Positions 1 to 8,485 are shown, numbered from the stretch's first letter. The stretch is 64,000 nt of DNA from Bacillus sp. PAMC26568 (GCF_014235785.1 NZ_CP060137.1:3720001-3784000); one strand, 5' to 3'. The notes: generated by a model from the letters alone, not told the origin. Numbers and translations are program-made.

Positions 1-17
1 TGGAGCGTAATTTAAAC

Positions 18-51
18 CAGGAGGCCTTCCTATGAAGATCTCCTGTTTTTT
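18..51 (+). terminator. Rho-independent terminator
   Basis: Arms AGGAG-CCTTC and GAAG-CTCCT form a hairpin followed by six T on the + strand. It would end a + strand gene lying left of the window. It faces the end of the minus-strand gene that follows and may also serve that gene. Confidence 0.5.
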
Positions 52-52
52 C

Positions 53-580
53 CTACCATCCATTTCTTTTTCTAAGGCCTGCTATATGGGCGATATGATG
101 ATTTCCATGCCAGGCATACATCCCTATTGTTTCTTTAAGAGTCTGCGATGTCTGATTCGCAGGATGATAAAACGTTCTATTTAGGTCAGATTCAGAAAGA
201 GATGCAGCAAGGTTAACAAAACGCTGATGAAGAGATACTAATAGCTTCATGGACACTTCAACATTACCATCCTTTGAATCATGCAATTCAGCCCATCCCT
301 TTTCATCATACGGCCGAATGACAGGGTTCTCTTCCGTCAAAGCAAGTTTAAATCTGATGTAAGCATTCATATGGCTATCCGGTATATGGTGCACGACTTG
401 TCGAACTGTCCATCCATCCGGACGATATGGTGTATCTAATTGTGAACCGGTTAAACCCGATATTGCATCCCTTAACCTTACTGGGGCTGCAGATAATTCC
501 TCAAGCCATACCTCAAGATGATGCCTTTCAATTTTCTCCGGAGCTTGAAACAAACCGATTGGATAGCGCAAATCATCCAT
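53..580 (-). CDS. yfiT: YfiT/DinB-like putative metal-dependent hydrolase or thiol transferase
   Basis: This 175-aa protein matches the Bacillus YfiT family (DinB-like four-helix bundle), which binds a divalent metal through three histidines. Candidate ligands visible here are His64/65 in the motif VVHHIPDSH and His161/His165 in WHGNHHIAHI. Members are soluble and have been proposed to act in bacillithiol conjugation or amide hydrolysis; the substrate is not established. The ATG start has a strong GGGAGG site. It is probably monocistronic, lying just downstream of chrA on the same strand with a 30-bp gap, so read-through from chrA is possible. The family call is firm, the reaction is not. Confidence 0.85.
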   Translation of the reverse strand: MDDLRYPIGLFQAPEKIERHHLEVWLEELSAAPVRLRDAISGLTGSQLDTPYRPDGWTVRQVVHHIPDSHMNAYIRFKLALTEENPVIRPYDEKGWAELHDSKDGNVEVSMKLLVSLHQRFVNLAASLSESDLNRTFYHPANQTSQTLKETIGMYAWHGNHHIAHIAGLRKRNGW

Positions 581-610
581 TAAAAATTACCTCCCTTTAT
601 AATCTATTCA

Positions 611-1783
611 TTATTCCACATACTGAATGAGGATTCCTCCAACTGCGGTTCCCAGCACAACAATCCACGGAGGCAGTTTCCAGTAAACGAGCATAGCAAA
701 TGCCGTCAGAGCGAGCGCAAAATCTCCCGTCGTTTTAATTGCACTCGTCCAAACAGGATTATAAAAGGCCGCAAGCAAAATTCCGACTACTGCAGCATTT
801 ACACCCATTAATGAGGCTTGTACGCTTCTTTTTTCTCGAAGTGTATTCCAAAATGGCAGCATCGCTAACACAAGCAGAAATGACGGCAAAAACATCGCAG
901 CTGTAGCAAGAATGGCGCCTTGCACACCATTTATTGAAGCGCCAAGATAGCTTGCAAATGTGAACAGCGGTCCTGGTACTGCCTGCACGGCTCCATATCC
1001 GGCAAGGAAAACTTCTTCGCTGATCCATCCTGACGGAACAACTTCCCGTTCCATCATTGGCAGAACCACATGCCCACCGCCAAATACAATCGAACCGACA
1101 CGGTAAAACGTATCAAACATCGCTGTCCACATATTTGGAAACACTTGTCTGATCAAAGGAAGAACAATCAGCAGTCCAAAAAAGAGAATCCAGGCAATGA
1201 TCCCTGTTCTGAGGCTAACCGAAAGATTTAGCTTTTCAGCCTTTGGAACCTCTCGTTCTTTGTACAATATGTATCCTGCAGCTCCTGCTATTACTATAAT
1301 TGCGATTTGTCCGAGCGCACTTGGTATAAAAAGGGCCCAAATGGCAGCGATCACCGCAATTGAAATCCGCGGCCGATCCGGAGTCAAATTTTTTCCCATT
1401 CCAAGGATTGCTTGTGCAACAACAGCCACGGCAACAATCTTCAGCCCATTAATCCATCCTGCATCTTCTGCTTGAAAGCCAGTCACGAAATAAGCAAACA
1501 AAATAAGGGCGATTACAGATGGCATCGTAAACCCAAACCATGATAAAAAGCCTCCAACCATTCCCCCGCGCACAATCCCAATTGAAATTCCTACCTGACT
1601 GCTTGCAGGACCAGGAAGAAACTGGCACAACGCGACTAAATCTGCATAGCTCCGTTCATCAAGCCAATTCCTCTTCTTTACATATTCATCTCTAAAGTAA
1701 CCTAAATGGGCAATCGGACCTCCAAATGAAGTCAGTCCAAGCTTTGTTGAGACCAGCAATATCTCAATCCATGTCTTAAACAT
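611..1783 (-). CDS. chrA: Chromate transporter ChrA (two-domain)
   Basis: This 390-aa integral membrane protein has the two homologous halves of the long ChrA (CHR) family. Each half carries a glycine/proline-rich signature: GLTSFGGPIAHLGYFRDEYV with FLPGPASSQVG in the N-terminal half, and GSIVFGGGHVVLPMMEREVV with AVPGPLFTFASYLG in the C-terminal half. ChrA exports chromate from the cytoplasm. The ATG has an AGGAGG site. A decayed PadR-type regulator gene lies directly upstream on the same strand; PadR-chrA pairing is common in bacilli. Expression may therefore now be unregulated. The family identification is secure; chromate as substrate is inferred from the family. Confidence 0.92.
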   Translation of the reverse strand: MFKTWIEILLVSTKLGLTSFGGPIAHLGYFRDEYVKKRNWLDERSYADLVALCQFLPGPASSQVGISIGIVRGGMVGGFLSWFGFTMPSVIALILFAYFVTGFQAEDAGWINGLKIVAVAVVAQAILGMGKNLTPDRPRISIAVIAAIWALFIPSALGQIAIIVIAGAAGYILYKEREVPKAEKLNLSVSLRTGIIAWILFFGLLIVLPLIRQVFPNMWTAMFDTFYRVGSIVFGGGHVVLPMMEREVVPSGWISEEVFLAGYGAVQAVPGPLFTFASYLGASINGVQGAILATAAMFLPSFLLVLAMLPFWNTLREKRSVQASLMGVNAAVVGILLAAFYNPVWTSAIKTTGDFALALTAFAMLVYWKLPPWIVVLGTAVGGILIQYVE

Positions 1784-1801
1784 TTCCTAACATCTCCTCC
1801 T

Positions 1802-2040
1802 TTAGACTTCTTTTGCATGCTCCCTTAACTTTGATTTTGATTTTTCCAGCGCTGCTTCTCTATGCTATAATACTTGCGGATCCTCCCATTTTCTTTAATA
1901 TCTTCTTTAGTAAGAAAGCCACCTTTTCGAGATTGTGCAAATAAGGATATAATGTTCCTGGTCCAATTTCATAACCTTTGCTCCGCAGTTCCGCAATCAT
2001 AAAAGATCCGTAAATAGGCTCCCTTTTCGCACGATAGTGT
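1802..2040 (-). pseudogene. Decayed PadR-family regulator gene upstream of chrA
   Basis: Reading the minus strand gives the PadR winged-helix core in pieces. One frame reads EPIYGSFMIAELRSKGYEIG and then PGTLYPYLHNLEK. A second frame continues GGFLTKEDIKENGRIRKYYS. A third ends EAALEKSKSKLREHAKEV and stops at 1802-1804, just before the chrA ribosome binding site. So at least two frameshifts interrupt the gene, and the N-terminus before residue HYRAK is not recognisable. The order (PadR then chrA, same strand, nearly overlapping) suggests it once controlled chrA. No functional protein is expected. Confidence 0.85.
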
Positions 2041-2204
2041 ATATGTATTTAGATGGCAACACAGATGAATTTTTTTCAAGTGTACATCCTTAATATCGAC
2101 TTTAGATATTGTCTTGCAATATTGTAACTGAGAATTATTAATCCTATGTAAAGATTAGGGATTTACTGCTTTTGATTTTGATTAGGTTTGTTATCTAGCT
2201 CTGA

Positions 2205-2531
2205 GTTCCAACTATTAAATTCAGCTTCTTAATTATCAAAAATCAGTTCTTATTTGCGGAAACCTCTGTTTCATTATCAATTTCCGATTTTGATTAATTC
2301 AACTATCAAATTCCCTGTTCCAACTATCAAATTCAGCTTCTTAATTATCAAAAATCAGCTCTTATTTGCGGAAACCTCTGTTTCATTATCAATTTCCGAT
2401 TTTGATTAATTCAACTATCAAATTCCCTGTTCCAACTATCAAATTCAGCTTCTTAATTATCAAAAATCAGCTCTTATTTGCGGAAACCTCTGTTTCATTA
2501 TCATTTTCCGATTTTGATTAATACAACTATC
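2205..2531. repeat. Tandem repeat, about 2.9 copies of 112 bp
   Basis: The block beginning GTTCCAACTATYAAATTCAG recurs at 2205, 2317 and 2429, giving an exact 112-bp period with only a few substitutions. Each unit contains several short ATCAAA/ATCAAT motifs, so the unit itself looks built from smaller repeats. It carries no open reading frame and lies between the padR remnant and the YtkA-like gene. No function can be assigned. Confidence 0.93.
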
Positions 2532-2597
2532 TTGAATAATAACTAAATGGCAGAGAATAAAATACAAAAAAAGACCAGAGCGATAAGCTCCAATCTA

Positions 2598-3068
2598 TTA
2601 ATGATGACTATGTTCATTACTGGAATCTTCAGTTTTAACTGGCTCATCTGCTTTCTTAAGCTCTTCTTCAGTAACTTCCCCTACGATAAATTCTTTTTTC
2701 GGCATGACGTGAAGGTCTCGGGCTGTCACATGTGTTTGAACAAAATATACCCCATCTTCATTGAATGTTTTATTAATTTCGTAGACGCCTTTGCCTTTAT
2801 GCACAGCTTTAATCATTTCACTGTCTTCTTTGCTCTTGGCTTTCCATATTTCAAATTCAACACCTGACGCGTCTTCTACGGCTTCCTTCCCCTGTGTGAC
2901 GGCGACAGCAAATGTTTCTTCTTCATTTTTGCTGATTTCAGAAGGTAATTGAATATCGGCGTTAACCATCAACGATCCTTCTGCAGTGTTTTTGCCTGAG
3001 TCTGCAGTACACGCCGTCATAAAAAGCGCTCCAGCCAGTAAAAACAAAGGTGCTAATATACCATTCAT
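2598..3068 (-). CDS. YtkA-like (FixH-domain) lipoprotein, first copy
   Basis: A 156-aa exported protein with a lipobox (LFMTAC, Cys20) and a YtkA-like/FixH beta-sandwich domain: VAVTQGKEAVEDASGVEFEIW, then GVYFVQTHVTARDLHVMPKK. It closely resembles a second protein at 38253-38717. The C-terminus is acidic and ends in a histidine-rich HSHH. The family is often found with cytochrome oxidase assembly or copper genes, but here the neighbours give no help. Odd point: the signal peptide MNGILAPLFLL lacks the usual basic N-terminal residues, and the SD (AAGGAG) is far from the ATG, so the start may be damaged. Function unknown; membrane-anchored domain is clear. Confidence 0.75.
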   Translation of the reverse strand: MNGILAPLFLLAGALFMTACTADSGKNTAEGSLMVNADIQLPSEISKNEEETFAVAVTQGKEAVEDASGVEFEIWKAKSKEDSEMIKAVHKGKGVYEINKTFNEDGVYFVQTHVTARDLHVMPKKEFIVGEVTEEELKKADEPVKTEDSSNEHSHH

Positions 3069-3182
3069 TCCTTACAGCATCTCCTTTTGGAAGTAATCCA
3101 ATTGTTTACTTACTTGAGTACACACAAAACAATAATTGAAAAGCCAGATAGATGCAAGACGCTTACATAAAATTATCTTCAT

Positions 3183-4415
3183 TTAGCATTGGCAAGAAAA
3201 TGTCTCATGTACAACATTTCCTTTATAGAATACAGCCTTGCGTTTTGACCTTCTGGCAACTGCTTCTGCTGTACAAGATGCATCAGCCAAGACAAAGCTT
3301 GCTTCGACTCCCCGCTTTGGCCACGCTTGAATGCCTTCTTTGGAAAGCGGTGTAATCCCTCTTGTAATATAGCCAATTGCCTGACTTAAACGATGTTCAT
3401 CTTTCCAGCGGTTTCTCTGTGCAAGCGTATTGGCCTTTTCGAGCATGTCCCCTGTTCCGAATGGATCCCAATGATCTGTAATGCTATCATTGCCCAGATA
3501 GACATCCACCCCTTGTGATTTCAGTAAAGAAAGCGGCATTTGAAAATCAAGCGGCGCTGTTGAAGCAATATCTATTCCAAGTCCGCTAAATCTGCTCGCA
3601 ATCTCAAGTGCTTCTCCTTCAGATAAGGCAGCAAGCCCAAACCCATGGCTGATTGTTACTTTCTTATGCAAGTTTGCATCTTCAACCATATCGGCGAGAC
3701 GTTTCATCGTGAAAATGCCTAAATGTCCTCTGTCATGCAAATGAAGATCAATTCCTGCATTGAATTGTACTGCGATATCCACCATAACAGATAAAGATTT
3801 CTCGATATCTTCATCAACTGTTGCAGGATCGACGCCCCCAACTAAATTGGCTCCATTTCTCATGGCTTCTTTGACAAGCTGAACACTTTCGCTCCGCAAT
3901 AATCCATGCTGAGGGAACGCAACAATTTCACCTTCAAGCTTATGCTTATAAGATTCAAATACTTGCTGAAGGCGTTCTATATGCTGACTGCCAATTATCT
4001 GATCAACATTACAGTGTGATCTTACAAATGTAGTTCCATACATCAGCTCGAGCTCAAGAATTTTTTCTGCACGCTCTCTTACATACGGAAGCTGTTCGAG
4101 CAGCAGTGTCTGTTCTTCTTCAATGCGGGAAAAAATGTTTTCTGCAAGTATTGGGGCTTTCCATTTCCCGCCATAGTACGTTTTATCGAGATGGATATGC
4201 ATTTCAGCAAATGCAGGCAAAGCAAGGGTATGGTTAGCATCGAATACCTCTGCGCCATTCTCAATTTTACTTCCTGCCGTTATGATTTCTTTTATTTTTC
4301 CATTTGCTAAACATAGATGAAATTCCCCTGTTTCTGTCCCTGTTACCGTTTGCTGTTCATCAAAAATGTACCCAGTTTCAAGTACGACATTTTTCACCCA
4401 AATTTCTTTCATCAT
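3183..4415 (-). CDS. Cytosine-deaminase-like amidohydrolase
   Basis: This 410-aa protein belongs to the amidohydrolase superfamily and resembles CodA-type cytosine deaminases. Metal-site motifs are EMHIHLDK (His73, His75), DLHLHDRG, SHGFG and the aspartate motif in GNDSITDHWDPFGTGDMLEK, the last being typical of the CodA group. It should deaminate or hydrolyse a nucleobase or similar ring compound in the cytoplasm. An ATG 27 nt downstream of the longest possible start is preferred because GGCGGAGGG lies just before it. A LysR regulator (same strand, upstream) and a nucleobase permease (divergent) flank it and suggest a salvage or degradation role. The exact substrate is not determined. Confidence 0.8.
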   Translation of the reverse strand: MMKEIWVKNVVLETGYIFDEQQTVTGTETGEFHLCLANGKIKEIITAGSKIENGAEVFDANHTLALPAFAEMHIHLDKTYYGGKWKAPILAENIFSRIEEEQTLLLEQLPYVRERAEKILELELMYGTTFVRSHCNVDQIIGSQHIERLQQVFESYKHKLEGEIVAFPQHGLLRSESVQLVKEAMRNGANLVGGVDPATVDEDIEKSLSVMVDIAVQFNAGIDLHLHDRGHLGIFTMKRLADMVEDANLHKKVTISHGFGLAALSEGEALEIASRFSGLGIDIASTAPLDFQMPLSLLKSQGVDVYLGNDSITDHWDPFGTGDMLEKANTLAQRNRWKDEHRLSQAIGYITRGITPLSKEGIQAWPKRGVEASFVLADASCTAEAVARRSKRKAVFYKGNVVHETFSCQC

Positions 4416-4490
4416 GATCCCTCCGCCTTTAAGATTTTTCACCTTGGCTTTTTCTGAGATGTTAGTGGTTAATAAATTTCACCCGGGGAT

Positions 4491-4556
4491 TTCCGCTGCA
4501 ATCCACTAAAGGTTTTAACCCGTTCTCTAAAGGCAGCAAACTTTACGAAAAGAGCC
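4491..4556 (+). repeat. Dispersed intergenic element, partial copy A
   Basis: This stretch contains CCGCTGCAATCCACTAAAGG and ends CTTTACGAAAAGAGCC. The same end sequence is found at 32.25, 38.77 (inverted) and 46.7 kb. Only the right-hand end of the element is present here. Confidence 0.75.
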
Positions 4557-4591
4557 CTTACGAATAACAACAAGCTTTGCGATAACAGCTT

Positions 4592-5464
4592 TTACCTTTC
4601 ATGAATCAGATCAATGAAATGCTGAGCCGTTTTAGGCAAGTAATGATTTTTCAGGGAAATGATCCCTGATTCCCCAAGCTCTTCTGTGTCTTTTATAAGA
4701 TAAACCTGTAAATTAGAGAGCGCATTTAATTTCACAACCGTCTCAGGTACTATTGTCGATCCGAATTTGGAGGAAACTAGATCAAAGAGAATGGAGATAT
4801 CTGAACACTCGCACATAATGTCAGGTTTAAGCCCTCTATTAATAAAGGCAGTATTAATTTTGTTAAACAAACCTAATCCTTCCGTACTGGGAATAATGAG
4901 TGGAAGTTCTGAAATTTCTTCCAGCGTAATAGCAGATGATTTCGAATGAAACAGCTCAGCTGTTACAAAATAAAATGGCTCCGGCTTTAACGGAATGATA
5001 TCAAATTCGTTCAGTTCAAGCGGCAATCTCACAATCGCCAAATCAATGACTCGTTCCTTTAAAAGCTTGCACAGCTGTGCTGATTCATTTTGCTGAATTT
5101 TATAGGACACATCCGGGAATCTTTTTTGAAATGTGCGTAAGAGTCTTGGCAAATCATAGTTCGATAAAGTATTTACACCGATTGAAAGCTTACCTTTTTT
5201 TCCTGTACCCGCTTCTTTTACCTCAAGCACTGCCTCTTCCATTGCATCTGTTATTCTCAATGCATGCTGATAAAGCTTCTGACCAGCATCCGTGAGTTCA
5301 AGTGATTTCCCCTTTCTTTCAGCCAAAAGAAACCCAAGCTCCGTCTCCATAGCCTTCAGCTGCTGACTTAACGGCGGCTGTGCCATTCTAAGCCTATTGG
5401 CTGCTGCTGTTATTTGCCCCTCTTCAGCAATTGCAATAAAATATTTTAATTGTCTTATATCCAT
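4592..5464 (-). CDS. LysR-family transcriptional regulator
   Basis: A 290-aa LysR-type regulator: N-terminal winged HTH (residues 1-60, MDIRQLKYFIAIAEEGQITA followed by ANRLRMAQPPLSQQLKAME) and a C-terminal periplasmic-binding-protein-like effector domain. I chose the ATG preceding DIRQL, with GGAGTGG upstream, over a GTG four codons earlier. It lies between the amidohydrolase (same strand, downstream) and the divergent peptide/permease pair, the classic arrangement for a LysR protein controlling both sides. The inducer is probably a nucleobase-like compound, by inference from neighbours only. Confidence 0.9.
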   Translation of the reverse strand: MDIRQLKYFIAIAEEGQITAAANRLRMAQPPLSQQLKAMETELGFLLAERKGKSLELTDAGQKLYQHALRITDAMEEAVLEVKEAGTGKKGKLSIGVNTLSNYDLPRLLRTFQKRFPDVSYKIQQNESAQLCKLLKERVIDLAIVRLPLELNEFDIIPLKPEPFYFVTAELFHSKSSAITLEEISELPLIIPSTEGLGLFNKINTAFINRGLKPDIMCECSDISILFDLVSSKFGSTIVPETVVKLNALSNLQVYLIKDTEELGESGIISLKNHYLPKTAQHFIDLIHER

Positions 5465-5582
5465 ATGTATTTCCACTCCCTATATATGAAAAAAGTATGA
5501 TTTATTCATAATATAAATATTTTTCATATACTTAAACGTATGATACCATAATAGAATACGAAAGAAAACGGAGAGAAACCCA

Positions 5583-5738
5583 TTGTTACATAAAACCCTA
5601 TTATTTACAGTTGTGCTGTTTATTATATTGCTTCTAATCGTTTTAGGTATAAATGAAGAGGAAACGTTAGTGCCGAATAACTTAATCACTTCTGCCATAG
5701 GTGGTGACGTACATCAGCAGCAGATTCTGAACATTTGA
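5583..5738 (+). CDS. 51-aa single-pass membrane peptide upstream of the permease
   Basis: A TTG-initiated reading frame with GGAGAG eight bases upstream encodes 51 residues: a basic start (MLHKT), one hydrophobic segment (LLFTVVLFIILLLIVLG, about residues 5-22), then an acidic/polar tail. It ends 13 bp before the permease ATG, so the two are almost certainly co-transcribed. It is too short for most ORF callers. No family is recognised; a helper or stabilising subunit of the permease is a guess based on position. The good ribosome site, the transmembrane pattern and the tight spacing support a real gene. Confidence 0.65.
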   Translation: MLHKTLLFTVVLFIILLLIVLGINEEETLVPNNLITSAIGGDVHQQQILNI

Positions 5739-5751
5739 GAAAGGTGAAAAA

Positions 5752-7026
5752 ATGATAAAACTAACCCGTTTAACAACGCCGCTTGCTTCGACACAGTGGC
5801 TGTTCTTTATTTTTGCAAATACCATTGTCGTACCGATTTCAATTGGAGCTGCCTTTGAATTAACACCGGATCAAATTGCTGTCACCTTAAGAAGTTCACT
5901 TCTTTTCACAGGTGCGGCTTGTTTTCTGCAAGGTTGGATTGGCCATAGGTATCCTATTATGGAGGGTCATTCAGGGATTATCTGGGGGCTGATTTTAAAT
6001 CTTGGGATGTCTGCCTCTTCTCTTGGAATGAGCTTTGAACAAATTGGCGGGGGGATTGCAACAGGGATTCTCCTCGCAGGAATTGTGACCATGATGCTTG
6101 CGGTATTCAATCTCACTTCGTTTGTACAGAAAATCTTTACCCCAATGGTTTCTAGCGTATATCTTTTCTTATTAGCGTTTCAATTGATTCTTACATTCTT
6201 TAAAGGCATGCTGAAAATTGAACCTGATGGAACATTGAATGTTGCTGTCAGCTTATTTTCTGTCGCCCTTGTCTTCTTTGTCAGCTTTCTGAAAATAAAA
6301 GGAAATGCCTTTTTAGGAAACTTCTCGATTCTGCTCGGGATAGTCGTTGGGTGGATTCTATACCTCCTTTTATTCCCTGCAGCAGGTTCCGCGCAAGCTG
6401 TAACAGGAGAAGGATCCATTATCTTTCCGCTTGGAAAACCGAATCTCGAATGGGGGATTATTCTGATTGCGTTTCTTGGGGGTATGATGAATCTGAGCAA
6501 TACCATTGCTTCTATTCAGGCAGCGGCTAAGTTATATAAAGAAGAACCCGATCCTTCCGCTTTTCGAAGATCCTTTTTTTTAACAGGTTCGTATTCTGCC
6601 GGTGCAGCTTTGCTGGGACTTGTTTCCTATGCACCGTTTACTTCCACAATCGGATTTTTAGAAAGCACACAGATTTTCAAGCGCAAACCATTTCTCATTG
6701 GCGGAGCATTGATAACGATACTGGGAATTTTCCCTCCCCTTGTTTCCATCCTTGTCACTTTGCCGATAACAGTCGGAAACGCTGTGCTATTTGTAGCTTA
6801 CTTGCAGCTTTTTGGGACAGCATTGAAAAGCATCCAAGGAACCGCTTTTGATTCTAAGACCATTTTTCGCATTGCAGCGCCCCTTTTGCTTGGGGTCAGC
6901 ATTATGAACACAGATCCAGCTATTTTTGAAAGCTTATCTGTCTATATTTCCCCTCTTTTATCCAACGGACTTATGATGGGAATCCTTCTTTCGATTCTCC
7001 TTGAGGCATTTGTCCGCTGGGAATAG
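5752..7026 (+). CDS. NCS2-family xanthine/uracil-type permease
   Basis: This 424-aa, roughly 12-14-helix membrane protein fits the nucleobase:cation symporter-2 (NAT) family. Supporting features are the early segment STQWLFFIFANTIVVPISIG, the motif GHSGIIWGLILNLG, and the conserved region near AFLGGMMNLSNTIASIQAA. NCS2 members import purines, pyrimidines or ascorbate with H+ or Na+. The ATG has an AAAGGTG site and follows a 51-aa membrane peptide. Together with the divergent deaminase-like amidohydrolase it suggests uptake followed by cytoplasmic deamination of a nucleobase. A strong terminator follows immediately. Substrate not predictable from sequence alone. Confidence 0.82.
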   Translation: MIKLTRLTTPLASTQWLFFIFANTIVVPISIGAAFELTPDQIAVTLRSSLLFTGAACFLQGWIGHRYPIMEGHSGIIWGLILNLGMSASSLGMSFEQIGGGIATGILLAGIVTMMLAVFNLTSFVQKIFTPMVSSVYLFLLAFQLILTFFKGMLKIEPDGTLNVAVSLFSVALVFFVSFLKIKGNAFLGNFSILLGIVVGWILYLLLFPAAGSAQAVTGEGSIIFPLGKPNLEWGIILIAFLGGMMNLSNTIASIQAAAKLYKEEPDPSAFRRSFFLTGSYSAGAALLGLVSYAPFTSTIGFLESTQIFKRKPFLIGGALITILGIFPPLVSILVTLPITVGNAVLFVAYLQLFGTALKSIQGTAFDSKTIFRIAAPLLLGVSIMNTDPAIFESLSVYISPLLSNGLMMGILLSILLEAFVRWE

Positions 7027-7060
7027 AAAAAAACGTTTATAACTCGATAAACGTTTTTTT
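7027..7060 (+). terminator. Rho-independent terminator after permease
   Basis: AAACGTTTAT and ATAAACGTTT arms around a 6-nt loop, flanked by A and T runs, directly after the permease stop codon. Confidence 0.9.
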
Positions 7061-7125
7061 CTAGAATTTTCCCTGCATTCTAACTTTGTGCTCAAAGGAA
7101 AATCCAGTCTCTCAGCAAGCTTCAT

Positions 7126-7155
7126 ACTATTAATCAATTTTTATTGATTAATAGT
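7126..7155. promoter_or_regulatory. Perfect 12-bp inverted repeat, probable ArsR-family operator
   Basis: ACTATTAATCAA, six spacer bases, then its exact complement TTGATTAATAGT, 66 bp upstream of the ArsR-type gene at 7222. The length, AT-richness and ATCAA/TTGAT half sites resemble ArsR/SmtB operators. It lacks a T-tract, so it is not a terminator. Confidence 0.7.
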
Positions 7156-7221
7156 TGTCAAATATTAAAAAACGGAATATACTTGGCGTATATCAGAATA
7201 CCTTGGTGAAAGGTGAATATT

Positions 7222-7545
7222 ATGGAACAGTCACTTAAATATAGATCAATGGAGAGTACCTTTCTTCTCTATGAAAAAAAATTCAAAGCATTAGCTGACC
7301 AAAAACGGCTAGAGATTCTCCACCTTATCTGCCAGAACGAATCTATATGCGTCTGCGACTTGAGTGAAATGATGAAGATGCCTCAATCTAAATTATCTTA
7401 TCATCTTAAAATTTTATTAGATGCAGACCTTATTTTGAAAGAAACAAAAGGGACCTGGAGTTACTATTCCTTTCACACGAATGAACTTAATCACCTTCTT
7501 TCCAAAGAACTTTGCAGCTTGTTCAGACCAAGCTGTAAGAAGTAA
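7222..7545 (+). CDS. ArsR/SmtB-family metal(loid)-responsive repressor, orphan
   Basis: A 107-aa winged-helix protein with the ArsR motif ESICVCDLSEM (Cys43, Cys45) in the recognition-proximal helix, where As(III) or soft metals bind in this family, and further cysteines at position 37 and near the C-terminus (LCSLFRPSCKK). The ATG is preferred over an in-frame GTG because GAAAGG sits eight bases before it. The gene is followed at once by a terminator, so it has no co-transcribed effector gene; its targets may be elsewhere or it may be the leftover of a lost operon. A perfect dyad upstream suggests autoregulation. Confidence 0.85.
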   Translation: MEQSLKYRSMESTFLLYEKKFKALADQKRLEILHLICQNESICVCDLSEMMKMPQSKLSYHLKILLDADLILKETKGTWSYYSFHTNELNHLLSKELCSLFRPSCKK

Positions 7546-7562
7546 GTGAATGATTAATAGAG

Positions 7563-7592
7563 GGAGCAGTTTATCTAACTGCTCTTTTTTTC
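7563..7592 (+). terminator. Rho-independent terminator
   Basis: GAGCAGTT and AACTGCTC arms with a 5-nt loop followed by T7, directly after the ArsR-type gene. Confidence 0.9.
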
Positions 7593-7660
7593 TGCTCAAT
7601 AATCGTTAGTCACTCATCTGTGAAGTTTAAAATAATTAGCTCTCCCTGGCGTGAATTAGG

Positions 7661-7687
7661 AAAAGGGAGCACGCTCATGCTCCTTTT
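7661..7687. other. Hairpin in non-coding spacer
   Basis: AAAAGGGAGCA and TGCTCCTTTT pair around a 6-nt loop. No long T-run follows on either strand beyond four bases, so terminator function is uncertain. The rest of 7593-7817 shows no gene. Confidence 0.4.
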
Positions 7688-7817
7688 ACAGCTGTTGGAT
7701 GAACGTGTCATGTATTGATATGAAGCTGGAGAGAAGAAGCGATCAGCAATTTCAGTATCAAAGAAGGCATATGGCAGAACTTTAGCATTGTCTATTTCAA
7801 TTGCAACAGAATAAAAG

Positions 7818-7846
7818 CAAAAAAAAAATAGCTTTCACTATTTTGG
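7818..7846 (-). terminator. Rho-independent terminator after ydeB
   Basis: On the minus strand AAAATAG/CTATTTT arms are followed by a run of T. It lies about 10 bp past the stop of the CarD-like gene. Confidence 0.7.
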
Positions 7847-7856
7847 AAACCTGTTT

Positions 7857-8336
7857 TTATGATATTTTACTGGTTATCAGCATCTCATTGGCCTGATTTT
7901 CCGTACAGCCTTCAATCAAAATTAGTTCACTGATAAAAATATTCCGGGCATTGTTCAGCATTTGCTTCTCGCTTGTGTTTAATGTTTTTTCATTGCTTTT
8001 TCGCATAAGGTCGCGCACTACTTCAGCACCCTGCTGGATTTCTCCTGATTTTATTTTTTCCATATTGGTTTTATAACGTTCCTTCCAAGGCAAGAGCTCA
8101 TCTGTTTCTCCATCATGAAAGACAACCAATACTTCTTCAAGCTTTAATCGATCTTCTACAGCTCGAATTCCAAGCTTATTCAATTTTTGATGAGGTATCA
8201 TAATCTGAAGATCGCCAATTGATAGCTTAATAACAAAGTAATCCTGTTTTTTCCCTTGAATCTCCATCTCTTTTATAGATTCTATTACACCTGCTCCATG
8301 CATTGGGTACATAATTTTGTCGCCTATTTTGAACAA
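7857..8336 (-). CDS. ydeB: CarD/CdnL-family RNA polymerase-binding regulator (YdeB-like)
   Basis: A 159-aa CarD-type protein. The N-terminal Tudor-like RNAP-interaction domain is visible as FKIGDKIMYPMHGAGVIESI, and the helical C-terminal DNA-binding part as EGAEVVRDLMRKSNEKTLNT-like sequence (here QGAEVVRDLMRK) followed by SEKQMLNNARNIFISELILI. CarD proteins bind the RNAP beta subunit and affect open-complex stability. The start is a TTG giving MFKIGD, chosen because GGAGGTGG lies just upstream and the family begins this way; the longer frame upstream is non-coding. It is monocistronic with its own terminator. Confidence 0.88.
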   Translation of the reverse strand: MFKIGDKIMYPMHGAGVIESIKEMEIQGKKQDYFVIKLSIGDLQIMIPHQKLNKLGIRAVEDRLKLEEVLVVFHDGETDELLPWKERYKTNMEKIKSGEIQQGAEVVRDLMRKSNEKTLNTSEKQMLNNARNIFISELILIEGCTENQANEMLITSKIS

Positions 8337-8485
8337 AAAATCCACCTCCATATGGTATCTCTTTACAGTATACCACACGGAGGTAAATATATCAAATTTT
8401 TAATTTTAACACCAATCAACATTTAATGTCAATAGTTTTTTCTTAAAAATATTTTGACAGCAAGAAATGCTTCGTTCGATCACTG

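Noticed and set aside
2205..2531. Possible CRISPR array
   Set aside because: Whole 112-bp units are nearly identical, so there are no variable spacers.
2547..2867. 106-aa + strand reading frame
   Set aside because: Shadow of the YtkA-like gene on the opposite strand, with no ribosome site or family.
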